Part shown: positions 42,938 to 52,051 of the stretch, piece by piece
How positions within the stretch are numbered: position 1 is the stretch's first letter
How the letters are laid out: each line of letters begins with the position of its first letter
Assembly: GCA_020050685.1 (NCBI GenBank)
Contig: JAGVKG010000017.1
Coordinates: 1 to 64,000, forward strand
Length of the DNA: 64,000 nucleotides
Origin: Candidatus Obscuribacterales bacterium
GTDB lineage: Bacteria; Cyanobacteriota; Vampirovibrionia; Obscuribacterales; Obscuribacteraceae
Direction of reading: 5' to 3'
Made by a program: the position numbers and the translations under genes
Notes under the pieces: model-generated
Database searches by the model: none
Told to the model about the DNA's origin: nothing
The model's input: the letters and a program-made list of their open reading frames with translations, nothing else

Positions 42938-43642
42938 ATGAACTTAAGCACTAGCACTGATCGATCAGCAAAGCACATTGGCAACAGACAGGCTGCCTGT
43001 TTGCTGCCGGCGCTTTTTTGCTTGTTGCTTTTGCTGGTTGTCTATCTTTGCCAACCGTTTACCGAAGAGCTAGCGGTGAGCGCATCTTCGCTCACGCAAC
43101 TTTCGTGGCCACAAAAGTCCAATATTGAACTTGCCGCCAATTCTCTTGACGGCTATGTCATACGTCCTGGTGAGAAATTCTCGTTCAACAAAGTTGTCGG
43201 CGAGCGTACCGTAGCAAGAGGTTACAAGACCGCACCATCCTATTTAAATCAAGATAGCCCCGGCACCGAAGGTGGTGGCATATGCTTGGTCTCTTCTTTG
43301 CTTTACCAGACGGCGTTGAAGTCTGGTCTCACTATTACCAAACGCACAGCCCATACAAGACCAATCAAAACAGTCAGCCCCGGTCTTGACGCCACGGTTT
43401 GGTATGGCAGAGCCGATCTTTGCTTTGAGAACAATTTACCAAACCCTGTACAGATAAAAGCCAATTGGAATCCGGACAAAGTAATTGTCAAAATCATCGG
43501 CAAGAAAGGAAACGGCGAAGCCATTGTTCTCCGCACTCAAGCTTTGCAAACTAACAAGAGTCAATTACAAGTAGACGTTTTTAGCCAAAAGGGAGAAAAA
43601 CAGGTCTTAGTTTCCCGCGACATTTACCGGCTTGCCCCCTGA
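42938..43642 (+). CDS. VanW family protein
   Basis: The 234-residue protein has a membrane anchor or signal (about 23-42) and the VanW core: RPGEKFSFNKVVGERT near 78, then GTEGGGICLVSSLLYQTALKSGL with the family's GGGICQVS-like motif, and ITKRTAHTRPIKTVSPGLDATVWYG. VanW domains are linked to cell-wall and vancomycin-resistance loci, but their biochemical role is not settled. Its last 36 bp overlap the convergent membrane protein gene. Confidence 0.88.
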   Translation: MNLSTSTDRSAKHIGNRQAACLLPALFCLLLLLVVYLCQPFTEELAVSASSLTQLSWPQKSNIELAANSLDGYVIRPGEKFSFNKVVGERTVARGYKTAPSYLNQDSPGTEGGGICLVSSLLYQTALKSGLTITKRTAHTRPIKTVSPGLDATVWYGRADLCFENNLPNPVQIKANWNPDKVIVKIIGKKGNGEAIVLRTQALQTNKSQLQVDVFSQKGEKQVLVSRDIYRLAP

Positions 43643-45037
43643 TTTGCGCGATATGGCCATGCCAATGATTACAGAAAGCACAAGTAAGCAAGCAACAGAG
43701 TAAGCCAGTGAAGTTATTCTGGTTGTCGTCGTCACCGTATTACCAATTGGGATCAAACCATTAGCAAGCGAGCCAAAACCGGAAAGCATGGTTGGCAAAA
43801 GAATGATGTTGCCGTGCTTCGGTAATTCGCTTTGATAAATTACCGGTGCCAAAACCACAACTAATACGGCGGCAACGCAAGCAGCTTGAATTAAAGACGC
43901 TGTTGCTTCTTCATGCAAGAAGTAATTGCTAAATATCGGCAACAAAGATCCGGAAGCCAGAAATGCAAGAAGGTAAAGTCTGCGGCTTTGTACATCGCGG
44001 GCCGTCAGGCTCATTATCACAACGAGCAACATGCCACCATAAAGTGCTGCACCGACATAAGGATGCATCGTATTGATGCCAGTCACATTTGCTACCCAGG
44101 CAACAATATAGGTTTGCAACATGACGCGGGCAATCCAAAATAAGCCGGCATAATGGGCGAACAATTCACCTTTGCCAATTTGACTGGTGACAGCCAGAAT
44201 CAACAATCCAAAGGTTCCAAAAAATCTATATGCAACTAAAGTGGCGCCACCAATTAACAAAAGCGCATAAAGTCCTTCCACAAAAGTCTTTTCCCGCTCT
44301 TCCAGCTCTTGCAGAAGATAGGAAACAAACAGTCCGCCGCCAAACAAGATTGCCAATTGAGCAAACTGAGGATTGACTATCAGCTTGGTAATCACGATCA
44401 AAAATCCCAAACCGCCTGTTGCCGAGAGCATCAAGCGTTTGAGATAGACTTTGTCATCCGAAAGAAACGGTGTTTCAAATAAACGCAAAAGCATCATCAC
44501 AGACAAGCCGCCAGCAAGCAGCGCTGCTTGAACCGCTTGTGCATCGCCGCCAATACCGATGCGGATCCAATAGACACCCAACAACCAAACTAGAGCCGGG
44601 ACAATATCGTCGTAAACCGGTCGTGCTTCCCAAAAGAGATTCTCAATTAGCTTCCAGGCCATAGCACCGCAAGCAATTGCCACCAAATTGAGATTGTCCA
44701 CTTGACCCGACAGGTTCAATGTCAAAATGAGAGAAGCAAACAAAAGTACAACTCCTGTAAGCCTTGCAGTTAAACCAATATTGTTAAGCGCATAGAGTGC
44801 AGCAAAGCCAAGGGCAAAATAGGCTATGTAATTTACCGTGTTCAACGAGAACAAATTGCCCAGGCCGAACAAAACAGAAAATGCCACCAGAACCGCCCCG
44901 GCAATTGGCGCAGTGCTAGAAAAAGACTTGAGCGAAAGCTGCTTAAAGAGCTTGTTCTTGAGAAAGGGGAAGAAGAAGGCGGCAAGACTTGCAAATATGA
45001 ACAACGAAAAAATTGGTGTTGACAGCGTTACTAACAA
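43607..45037 (-). CDS. Polytopic membrane protein of unknown function
   Basis: This 476-residue protein is almost wholly hydrophobic, with about 14 likely membrane segments. Charged loops include ENLFWEARPVYDD near 135 and LQELEEREKTF near 245. No transport signature or enzyme motif was recognised. The C-terminus ends in a short basic tail (AISRKSGGKP). It overlaps the convergent vanW gene by 36 bp and starts 111 bp from the divergent secreted-protein gene. Confidence 0.7.
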   Translation of the reverse strand: MLVTLSTPIFSLFIFASLAAFFFPFLKNKLFKQLSLKSFSSTAPIAGAVLVAFSVLFGLGNLFSLNTVNYIAYFALGFAALYALNNIGLTARLTGVVLLFASLILTLNLSGQVDNLNLVAIACGAMAWKLIENLFWEARPVYDDIVPALVWLLGVYWIRIGIGGDAQAVQAALLAGGLSVMMLLRLFETPFLSDDKVYLKRLMLSATGGLGFLIVITKLIVNPQFAQLAILFGGGLFVSYLLQELEEREKTFVEGLYALLLIGGATLVAYRFFGTFGLLILAVTSQIGKGELFAHYAGLFWIARVMLQTYIVAWVANVTGINTMHPYVGAALYGGMLLVVIMSLTARDVQSRRLYLLAFLASGSLLPIFSNYFLHEEATASLIQAACVAAVLVVVLAPVIYQSELPKHGNIILLPTMLSGFGSLANGLIPIGNTVTTTTRITSLAYSVACLLVLSVIIGMAISRKSGGKPVNVAGN

Positions 45038-45148
45038 AGCCCTACCTCTTTCTTAAACAGCTTACTTGTACAATTGCTCAATTATATTAGCGTATATAAT
45101 TAAATGACAGTGGCGCCCAAGGCAAATCACCGCAAAGGCAAATCGACA

Positions 45149-45583
45149 ATGAACAAAGCTTACAGAACATCGTTGAATATATCTCTGATCACAATTGTCT
45201 CGCTCGGGACAATTGCTAATGCCCAAGGCAATCAAGCAAGCCAAGCTCTTAACGGCACATCTGGAAATACAACTGGTGGATCGGCCGATGCTGTGCCAAC
45301 TTACCAAACTGTAATTGACGGGGCGAGCCCTAAAGCATTTCTGGGCAACGACATTCCAGTTGACTTGCGCTGGGACCCCAAGAAAGACGAGAAGCGCGCT
45401 AAGAAACTGGCACAAAAGCAGGCCAAAGAACAAGCCAAGAACCAAGACGGCACTCAGCCAAGCCAAACTAAAAAATCCGGTAGTCTATTCGGTGCCGTAA
45501 AAGCAGTTGGTGCAGGTTGCGCCAAAGTAGTCGTCAAAACCGCTGACTTTGTTGGCTTTCCTGTTGGCGACGATGATGACTAA
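45149..45583 (+). CDS. Small secreted protein with Lys/Gln-rich segment
   Basis: The frame is open from 45104, but a TATAAT at 45095-45100 puts the transcript start beyond that codon, so the ATG at 45149 is chosen. It begins a standard signal peptide (MNKAYRTSLNISLITIVSLG, cut after IANA). The mature protein of about 120 residues has a disordered stretch, a highly basic helix (KKDEKRAKKLAQKQAKEQAK), and a C-terminal hydrophobic segment ending DDDD. No family was recognised. Confidence 0.6.
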   Translation: MNKAYRTSLNISLITIVSLGTIANAQGNQASQALNGTSGNTTGGSADAVPTYQTVIDGASPKAFLGNDIPVDLRWDPKKDEKRAKKLAQKQAKEQAKNQDGTQPSQTKKSGSLFGAVKAVGAGCAKVVVKTADFVGFPVGDDDD

Positions 45584-45621
45584 TCACAATTGATGATGGC
45601 AATCAAAGTTGGACATCTCGC

Positions 45622-46437
45622 GTGAAATTCCAAATCGTTTTATTTTCCATTTGCCTCCTCTTAGCCTTGGGCTATGGTCTGCCCTATCTTACGGAACAAG
45701 GGCCGGATGAAGATGCTACCGCCTTTTTTACCAAAATGCGGACTGGCAAAGTCAATGAAATTGTCCGCTCGTTTGGTGATAACACCTGCAACTGTCCGCC
45801 AAAGGGTGGTTACATTTCATATATAAGGTATGAGTCCGGACAAGAACCGAACTTGGCTTTCATGGTGGGAAGAAAATTCGAGCAGGGTGCATTTAAGACC
45901 AAGGAAGTTGCTGAAGATACTGCATATATTTGGCCCTGGGATCGTCCGGAAACCGCATATGTAGATGTGCCTCTAACCTTCAATCAAGACAAAATTTATT
46001 TCCTGCCCTTGGATATGGCGTTTGGCAAAACCATGAGCCAGTCCGATTTGACTAAATTTGCCCAGCACCCGGAGTCCGATTCATATAAGGGATTCTCGCT
46101 CAGGCTCAGGCCAACGCTTGCTCCTGGTCTAATCGGCAAACCACCGGTAGAGATTCAAAAAGAAATGCGCGATCTAGCCCTCAATTATTTGTTTCCTGCG
46201 GACGCGGCAAGCGTTACGGCAGCGTCCGGTCAGACAGTGCCCACTAAAGATGTGGAAGCCGAACTACCCAGACTGAAGCAGGCACTGCTTCGGCTAACGG
46301 TGGTCCGGCGGGGTTCACTAAAGTCCTGGAAGATTGCGAAATTTAGATTTTTACAAGCCACGGTCGAATCGCCAAAAGGCACGCAGGATGTGCCGTTGCC
46401 CCTGGTCGCCCCCGGGCAGGCCCAAAAGCCGCTTTGA
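45622..46437 (+). CDS. Secreted or membrane-anchored protein of unknown function
   Basis: The 271-residue protein has an N-terminal signal or anchor (IVLFSICLLLALGYGLPYL). A soluble part follows with a CNCPP motif near 55 and strand-rich blocks such as VDVPLTFNQDKIYFLPLDMAFGK (abridged). It is 38 bp downstream of the previous secreted-protein gene on the same strand and probably co-transcribed with it. No family was recognised. Confidence 0.6.
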   Translation: MKFQIVLFSICLLLALGYGLPYLTEQGPDEDATAFFTKMRTGKVNEIVRSFGDNTCNCPPKGGYISYIRYESGQEPNLAFMVGRKFEQGAFKTKEVAEDTAYIWPWDRPETAYVDVPLTFNQDKIYFLPLDMAFGKTMSQSDLTKFAQHPESDSYKGFSLRLRPTLAPGLIGKPPVEIQKEMRDLALNYLFPADAASVTAASGQTVPTKDVEAELPRLKQALLRLTVVRRGSLKSWKIAKFRFLQATVESPKGTQDVPLPLVAPGQAQKPL

Positions 46438-46510
46438 TATCCGCCTTTGAACCTTCACTTGACAATGCCTGCATGCTATATTGGTCTTGCATGTCGGAGG
46501 TAAAAGCACA

Positions 46511-47263
46511 ATGTCAACAGCAGTTATAGACGAAAAAGCCAAGCATGAGCAAATGATGGCGAAAATAAAGTCTGGAGAGAAATTAGAATCCCTGGATGAA
46601 ATCACCGAGGACTATAAAGATAATTTGCTGAAGCTGATGATTGCGCAGGCAGATTCCGAGTTAGCCGGTGCTTATGGCTATGTGCCTTGGATTGAAAATG
46701 CACCAACCATTGCAGAGAAGTTAGCGATGGCCAATATCGTCAAAGACGAAGTGCGTCACGGCAAAGCAATGTACGAATTATTGGAACGCTTCGGAATAGA
46801 CATATACAAACTAATCGACGAAGACAAAATGAAGAACCGCATGAAAGTGTTCTTCGAGCCAATCAAAACTTGGGCTGATTTAGTTATGTTCAACTTCTTG
46901 ATGGACAGAGCTGCCGGTCACCAATTGCAAGACGCAGCGGAATGCAGCTGGGGTCCTTGGTCGCGCACGATGATCCAAATTGAAAAAGAAGAATGGATGC
47001 ACGTTAAGCACGGCGAAACTTGGGTGAAAAAACTTGCCGAAGACAAAGAAACCAAAGCAGAAGTTCAAAGAGCTTTGGAATTTTGGTTCCCGAAAGTGAA
47101 CAAAGTGTTTGGCAAACCACACACTGATTCAAACCAAATCTTCCAAACTTACAAACTCAAACAAAGAGACAATCACGTAGTGCGTGAAGTTTGGTACAAG
47201 GAAACCAAAGAATTATTGGAATCCTATGGACTCAAAGTTCCAGGCATCGACGTTATCGAATAG
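46511..47263 (+). CDS. PaaA/PaaC-like ferritin-fold di-iron protein
   Basis: The protein has 250 residues from the ATG at 46511, which has GGAGG nine bases upstream; the longer frame from 46481 lacks this. The fold is the phenylacetic-acid-catabolism family: paired helices with Glu and ExxH ligands, seen as ADSELAGAYGYVPW, KDEVRHGKAMYELLERFG and EKEEWMHVKHGETWV. PaaA is the catalytic subunit that epoxidises phenylacetyl-CoA, but PaaB, C, D and E are not here, so its partner and substrate are unclear. Stand-alone relatives may act as other di-iron oxygenases. Confidence 0.75.
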   Translation: MSTAVIDEKAKHEQMMAKIKSGEKLESLDEITEDYKDNLLKLMIAQADSELAGAYGYVPWIENAPTIAEKLAMANIVKDEVRHGKAMYELLERFGIDIYKLIDEDKMKNRMKVFFEPIKTWADLVMFNFLMDRAAGHQLQDAAECSWGPWSRTMIQIEKEEWMHVKHGETWVKKLAEDKETKAEVQRALEFWFPKVNKVFGKPHTDSNQIFQTYKLKQRDNHVVREVWYKETKELLESYGLKVPGIDVIE

Positions 47264-47264
47264 A

Positions 47265-48488
47265 TTACCCAGAATTGGGAACGTCCCAAGCTAACTCTTC
47301 GAGCGCGTCTTCTAAACCGACACGTGTGCGTTCGCAATAGTGAATGGCAATGATTGCCTCTGGTGTTCTGATCAATCCTTCTTGGATCATCTTTTGGCAT
47401 TTCAGTGCGGCTTCAAAAATTTGTTGATCAACTGAGCCTTCTGCCATCAGGGCGCGGCGCATGTCGTTATCGTAATTGCCTAAGCCTTGTTCGGCTTTGC
47501 TGATCACACTTTCCGTAATCAAACCAGCGAGCTTCAAAAATTCCACAGCTTTGCCTGTCTCTTCGCGCGTATCTCGCACGGTATGTCCAAGCTCCATTGC
47601 CGCTTGTTCCCAGGGAATTGCTCTAGCGTTCACCGAGCGCAAAATCTCGGCTGCTTTACTTACTTCCAACGAGCCGTTTGCCACTAATTTTTGCAGTTCG
47701 AGACCAGCCTCCAGTGCATGCGGCGGTACCAATTGCTGATCGACTAGAACCTGCCCCAGATGAACTTCCTGAGCCAAACCTAATTCCACTGCCACCATAA
47801 TATCGGACTCTGCCAAAAGACCAGCCAAAGCAAACAATTCTCCCAAACGCACAGTGCTCTTCGCTGATTTGCTGCGGAAGCCCTGCTCAGCCAAAGCATC
47901 GTCTAAGCTGACACGCTGGTTTTTGATTGCCCTGAGACAGTCTTGAGCTTGCTCGGGAGTGACCTTTAGATCGCGCATCAAAACCAACAGGCTCAATACC
48001 GCAGCTAGAAGCGACGGCGTCAATGCACCACAAAGCACAAGGATGCGACCAAGCGGCAAGCGCGTTTCCACTGCCTTTTGATGCGCCTCTTCCAATTGCT
48101 TTTCCGTAATGAGCTGCGAACCGAGAAGCAAATGTGCCATCTCGTTTTCGCTCATGTCCGCTTTAGGAGTCCAACCCATCTCTTGCAAGGCGGCATCCAA
48201 TGGCGCCATTCTGGCAAAAGCCCGATTTAGCGCCTTCACAGCAAATTCGTAAACCAAGATGCCGTCGCGAATCATCGTTTGTGCCTGCACAGCCGATGCC
48301 AAATCGCGCTCGTTCAATTGGTGGTTCATGATCAAGACACGCCCTAAGGGCAGCCCAGTCTTTTTCGAAACTTGCAATGCCGGGCCCAGCTGATCCAGCT
48401 TTAGCACTCCGGCAGCAACCAGCAATTCACCAATTTTCTTGACCTTGGAAGCTCTATCGTCTCCTAAGCCCATTTTTGCCTCGCTCAA
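47265..48488 (-). CDS. Stand-alone MshEN-like repeat protein
   Basis: The 407-residue protein has four copies of a helical repeat starting (K/R)xGELLxxAGxL...LxxAL...LPLGRxLxxxxxL. The copies begin near residues 19, 118, 216 and 322, and this is close to the MshEN/GspE N-terminal domain that binds cyclic di-GMP in type II secretion and pilus ATPases. There is no ATPase domain attached. A role as a cyclic-di-GMP-responsive adaptor is possible but unproven. No signal peptide. Confidence 0.6.
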   Translation of the reverse strand: MSEAKMGLGDDRASKVKKIGELLVAAGVLKLDQLGPALQVSKKTGLPLGRVLIMNHQLNERDLASAVQAQTMIRDGILVYEFAVKALNRAFARMAPLDAALQEMGWTPKADMSENEMAHLLLGSQLITEKQLEEAHQKAVETRLPLGRILVLCGALTPSLLAAVLSLLVLMRDLKVTPEQAQDCLRAIKNQRVSLDDALAEQGFRSKSAKSTVRLGELFALAGLLAESDIMVAVELGLAQEVHLGQVLVDQQLVPPHALEAGLELQKLVANGSLEVSKAAEILRSVNARAIPWEQAAMELGHTVRDTREETGKAVEFLKLAGLITESVISKAEQGLGNYDNDMRRALMAEGSVDQQIFEAALKCQKMIQEGLIRTPEAIIAIHYCERTRVGLEDALEELAWDVPNSG

Positions 48489-48678
48489 AGGGGTGGTTCA
48501 GAATGTAGCAAAACAGCAATGAATATAGGGGCTCACTCGTCAATATTGTGCCCAATAGAAACAAATTATATGCAGTGCGAGAGCGACTTATAAATCTAAG
48601 GACAAGGGGCTTTCTGAGAGGATATGATGGTTTTTTCCAATCTGGTCTGATTTGGTGCAAGTAGAGACTGAAGTTTTC

Positions 48679-49968
48679 ATGTGGGATAAGATGCCAGCCA
48701 ACGGGCACAATTTTTTTTCAGATTCTCAACAAAGCTCTGAGCGCTTGCAGAAGATCTTCGATTACGTTTACGCCAATGTGCCATTTTTTCAAAAGCGCTA
48801 TCAGGACGCAGGATTGGCACCAGGCTCCATCCGCTCGCTTGACGACTTAAAACAAATTCCATTTTCAAACAAGCTCGACCTGCGTGACAACTATCCGCTT
48901 GGTCTGGTTGCCACCAAGCCAGAAAAGATTGTCCGTCTTCATGCTTCTTCCGGCACCAAAGGCAAACCAACTATCGTTGCCTATAGCCAGGCAGACATCG
49001 ATCTCTTAGCCGAAGTTTGCGCTCGTTCGCTTGCCGCTTGCGGAGTGCGGGCTGGCGATATCCTGCAAAATAGTTTTGGCTACGGACTTTTTACTGGTGG
49101 GCTTGGTTTGCATTACGGCGCAGAACGGCTAGGCGCCACAGTCTTGCCGGCAAGCTCCGGGCAAAGTCAAAAGCAAGTTATGCTTTTGCGCGATCTTGGT
49201 GCACGGGCACTTGCTTGCACACCGTCGTATGCACTCAATCTTGTCTGCACGATGGACGAAATGGGTATCGAGCCGGACATGCTCAATTTGGAAATTGGCA
49301 TTTTTGGCGCCGAGCCTTGGAGTGAAAAACTGAGAGAAGAATTGCAAGCCCGTCTGAAAGTCTCCGCCTTTGATATTTATGGCTTGAGTGAAATTATTGG
49401 GCCCGGTGTGGCTATTGAATGTACGGCAAAAAATGGTTTGCACATTTGGGACGATCATTTTTTGCCGGAAATTATTGATCCAAAAACACAAAAGGTTTTG
49501 CCGCCAGGTGCTGAAGGTGAATTGGTTTTGACCAGCCTGACCAAGCAAGCCTTGCCACTTATACGTTATCGTACAGGCGATATTTCTTGTTTGCTTCCGG
49601 AGCCTTGTGCTTGCGGCAGAACGCAGGTGAGAATGGCTCGAATTAATTCCCGCCTCGATGATTTGCTGATTATTCGCGGTGTCAATTTGTATCCGCAAGA
49701 AGTAGCACGCGTGCTTGAGCAGTTCAAAGAATTGTCTTCACACTACCAAGTGATTGTTGATCGTCAGAAAGCCTTGGACACATTGGAGATTCTGGTAGAA
49801 GTGAGCGCTGAGCACACAAATGAAGAGTTGGACGCGCTATCTCACAAGGCAGGCAGTATGGTGAAGGATTTATTGGGCTTAACTGCGGAGATTACACTTG
49901 TGCCACCAAAGTCGCTACCGCGCTCTGAAGGTAAAACCATAAGAGTAATTGATAGACGAGTTAATTGA
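48679..49968 (+). CDS. paaK: Phenylacetate-CoA ligase (PaaK-type)
   Basis: The 429-residue enzyme belongs to the AMP-forming PaaK family: P-loop SSGTKGKPTIVAYS near 83, YGLSEIIGPGVAIEC near 233, and RYRTGD...CACGRTQVRM near 296. PaaK activates phenylacetate or related aromatic acids to CoA thioesters with ATP. The start is put at the ATG 48679 (MWDKMPANG); the frame runs upstream to a TTG at 48652. The gene opens a run of acyl-CoA genes. The exact acid cannot be read. Confidence 0.87.
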   Translation: MWDKMPANGHNFFSDSQQSSERLQKIFDYVYANVPFFQKRYQDAGLAPGSIRSLDDLKQIPFSNKLDLRDNYPLGLVATKPEKIVRLHASSGTKGKPTIVAYSQADIDLLAEVCARSLAACGVRAGDILQNSFGYGLFTGGLGLHYGAERLGATVLPASSGQSQKQVMLLRDLGARALACTPSYALNLVCTMDEMGIEPDMLNLEIGIFGAEPWSEKLREELQARLKVSAFDIYGLSEIIGPGVAIECTAKNGLHIWDDHFLPEIIDPKTQKVLPPGAEGELVLTSLTKQALPLIRYRTGDISCLLPEPCACGRTQVRMARINSRLDDLLIIRGVNLYPQEVARVLEQFKELSSHYQVIVDRQKALDTLEILVEVSAEHTNEELDALSHKAGSMVKDLLGLTAEITLVPPKSLPRSEGKTIRVIDRRVN

Positions 49969-50025
49969 ACTTTGATGAATGAAGTTATTTTGCTGAATGT
50001 TGAAATGGGAGGATATTAAAAGACG

Positions 50026-50478
50026 ATGGTTGCTCAACTAGCACTTGGACATACAGCTGAAATTGAAATTACGGTTGCTGATCGCATGCGCGCACAATTC
50101 GAAGATGGCCTTGTGCACGAAATTTATTCCACTTCCTCACTCGTGCATCACATGGAGTGGGTAGCGCGCAAAGCCATTCTGCCTTTCTTGGAAGAGCACG
50201 AGGAAGCTATGGGCTGTCACGTCGATGTCGCTCATCTCAAGCCAACTCTGATTGGCATGAAAGTTCAAATCAGAGCAACCATATCGGAAGTACTGAAGAA
50301 TAAAATCATCTGCGATGTAGAGGCATTCAACGGAATGGGCAAGATTGCCAAAGGTTACGTTACTCAAGCCGTGCTCGATAAAGGTTGGCTTGACCTGAAG
50401 AAAAAGGAACTCTGGCTCCTGCATCAGTTAGCTCAGGAAGCTAATCCTGAAACGCGAGAAGGGGTTCCTCAGCAGTGA
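50026..50478 (+). CDS. Hot-dog-fold acyl-CoA thioesterase (fluoroacetyl-CoA thioesterase-like)
   Basis: The 150-residue protein matches the FlK-like thioesterase group: VHEIYSTSSLVHHMEWVARKAILPFLEEHEEAMG (residues about 31-64), then VAHLKPTLIGMKVQIRATI, and VEAFNGMGKIAKG. The conserved Thr/Ser-Glu-His catalytic set is only partly visible. It should hydrolyse an acyl-CoA in the neighbouring pathway, perhaps to recycle CoA. It lies 57 bp after paaK. Confidence 0.75.
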   Translation: MVAQLALGHTAEIEITVADRMRAQFEDGLVHEIYSTSSLVHHMEWVARKAILPFLEEHEEAMGCHVDVAHLKPTLIGMKVQIRATISEVLKNKIICDVEAFNGMGKIAKGYVTQAVLDKGWLDLKKKELWLLHQLAQEANPETREGVPQQ

Positions 50479-50604
50479 GCCGGAGTGCCCAAGCAAGTGA
50501 GCAAAGAGCCGCGAAGAGCGGTTCGCAGCGAGCGCCAGTAGAGCGGAGGAGCCGTAAGGCGACGGAGCGAATAAATAACAACCACACAACACGAGGAGAT
50601 AGTC
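50479..50604 (+). repeat. Intergenic interspersed repeat, copy 1
   Basis: The 126 bp between thioesterase and EthD genes are GC-rich and repetitive. GCGGAGGAGC (50543-50552) and GCGACGGAGCG (50559-50569) recur exactly, inverted, at 53666-53701. No coding frame is visible. ACGAGGAG ahead of the ATG at 50605 is the next gene's ribosome site. Confidence 0.6.
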
Positions 50605-50925
50605 ATGATTAAGTTAGTTGCCCTGTATAAGAAGCCAGCGGATGCGGCCGCTTTTGACAAACACTATTTTGATATTCACGCACCTTTGGCCAATAAAATG
50701 CCAGGATTGCGCAAAGTCGAAATTTCTAAAGTAATTGGCGCACCACAAGGTGAATCAAACTTCCATTTAATTGCCGAACTTTACTTCGACGATTTGGATG
50801 TATTGAAAGCCGCCATGTCTTCTCCAGAAGGCAAAGCCGCTGCTAAAGATTTGATGAGCTTTGCTGGCGAAGTTGTTTCCATGCACTTTGCCCAAGTGGA
50901 AAAAGTTCCCAGTCCAATCAGCTAG
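50605..50925 (+). CDS. EthD family protein
   Basis: The 106-residue ferredoxin-like dimeric alpha/beta-barrel protein begins MIKLVALYKKPADAAAFDKHYFDIHAPLANKMPG, abridged to residues about 1-35, typical of EthD proteins, with HxPL at 25-28. EthD-like proteins occur in aromatic and ether degradation loci and may assist monooxygenases; the precise reaction is not known. A strong GAGGAG ribosome site precedes it. Confidence 0.85.
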   Translation: MIKLVALYKKPADAAAFDKHYFDIHAPLANKMPGLRKVEISKVIGAPQGESNFHLIAELYFDDLDVLKAAMSSPEGKAAAKDLMSFAGEVVSMHFAQVEKVPSPIS

Positions 50926-50948
50926 TAAGTTAGATAGTAAGTAACCAT

Positions 50949-50967
50949 GGGCGGGTATCCCCCGCCC
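50949..50967. repeat. GC-rich intergenic hairpin, copy 1
   Basis: GGGCGGG-TATCC-CCCGCCC is a 7-bp stem with a 5-nt loop, 23 bp after the EthD stop. It is closely related to the hairpin at 51972-51990 and may be a short mobile repeat or terminator without a T-run. Confidence 0.6.
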
Positions 50968-50999
50968 AAATTTCCTCTCCCACGAAACAAATAATCATC

Positions 51000-51956
51000 A
51001 TGCAACAAACACAAACTCGTTTTACTGGCGAACCACCGGAATCGTTCAAGTTCAAAAGAATCATCTATACAAAAAAAGACTACGTCGCCACCATCACTCT
51101 CAATCGACCAGAAGTGCTCAATTGCTTTGATATGCAAACACTGGTTGAGCTGGGTCAAGCCTATTGGGACATTAGTGTTGATGACAATATTTCCGTAGCT
51201 GTCATAACTGGTGCAGGCGATCGCGCCTTTTGCACCGGCGCGGACTTGGCTGAACAAGAAGAGATTCTCAAGAAACCAAATAATTATTACAAATGGATGT
51301 ATGCCTTTATCGAAATGCATGATCGCTTGCGCAATATTGGCAAACCAACAATTGCTCGTTTGAACGGCATGGTTGTTGGTGGCGGTAATGAATTGAACAT
51401 GGCTTGCGATTTAGCCATCGCTGCTGAGCACGTAACGATTAGACAAGTGGGAGCTGCACGCGGCTCTGTCGCTGCCGGTGGTGCCACGCAATGGCTGCCC
51501 CTAATAGTCGGCGATCGGCGCGCCCGCGAAATGCTACTGCTTTGCGAAGGCATAAATGCAGAAACCGCTCTTGGTTGGGGACTAGTCAATCAAGTGGTGC
51601 CAGCCGATAGACTCGATCGGGCCGTTGCGGAAATGGCAGAAAAGCTCTACAACAAATTGCCAGAATGTACGCGATACACCAAACAACAACTCAACTTCTG
51701 GCGTGATTTTTCTTGGGGAATGACCATCGGTCACGCTCGTGATTGGTTGACCCTGCACGCCGGTGCACACGAGACAGCAGAAGGGCTGCACGCATTTCGT
51801 GAAAAAAGAGAAATGCAGTATCCGCAAATTCATTGCAAGTTTGCTGGCCCAGCCCAAACCTTTACTGCCAGTATGCCTCTAAACAATTGCAAGAACTGCC
51901 AAGCACCGATGGCCAAGTCCTTCCAATTCTGCGGCAGCTGCGGCACCAAGTTGTAA
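51000..51956 (+). CDS. Enoyl-CoA hydratase/isomerase fused to a C-terminal zinc ribbon
   Basis: The 318-residue protein is a crotonase-fold enzyme. Landmarks are TGAGDRAFCTGADLAEQEE near 64 and ARLNGMVVGGGNELNMACDLAIA near 115, forming the oxyanion hole. The last 30 residues are a zinc ribbon (CKNCQAP...CGSCGTKL) joined by a short linker, an uncommon addition for this family. The catalytic Glu positions are not clearly standard, so it may be an isomerase or hydrolase. No good ribosome site precedes the ATG. Confidence 0.8.
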   Translation: MQQTQTRFTGEPPESFKFKRIIYTKKDYVATITLNRPEVLNCFDMQTLVELGQAYWDISVDDNISVAVITGAGDRAFCTGADLAEQEEILKKPNNYYKWMYAFIEMHDRLRNIGKPTIARLNGMVVGGGNELNMACDLAIAAEHVTIRQVGAARGSVAAGGATQWLPLIVGDRRAREMLLLCEGINAETALGWGLVNQVVPADRLDRAVAEMAEKLYNKLPECTRYTKQQLNFWRDFSWGMTIGHARDWLTLHAGAHETAEGLHAFREKREMQYPQIHCKFAGPAQTFTASMPLNNCKNCQAPMAKSFQFCGSCGTKL

Positions 51957-51971
51957 TTCGTCATCACGTAG

Positions 51972-51990
51972 GGGCGGGGTTTCCCCGCCC
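51972..51990. repeat. GC-rich intergenic hairpin, copy 2
   Basis: GGGCGGGG-TTT-CCCCGCCC is an 8-bp stem with a 3-nt loop, 15 bp after the crotonase stop. It shares its core with 50949-50967. Confidence 0.65.
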
Positions 51991-52051
51991 TCATCGCGAC
52001 AAACGACCCCTCATAATCAGCAAAGCAAAACAGTTATACAAGGAAACGATA

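Noticed and set aside
51833-52051. N-terminal extension of the second crotonase frame
   Set aside because: It overlaps the preceding crotonase and a hairpin repeat, while the ATG at 52052 has a good ribosome site and matches the family's length.
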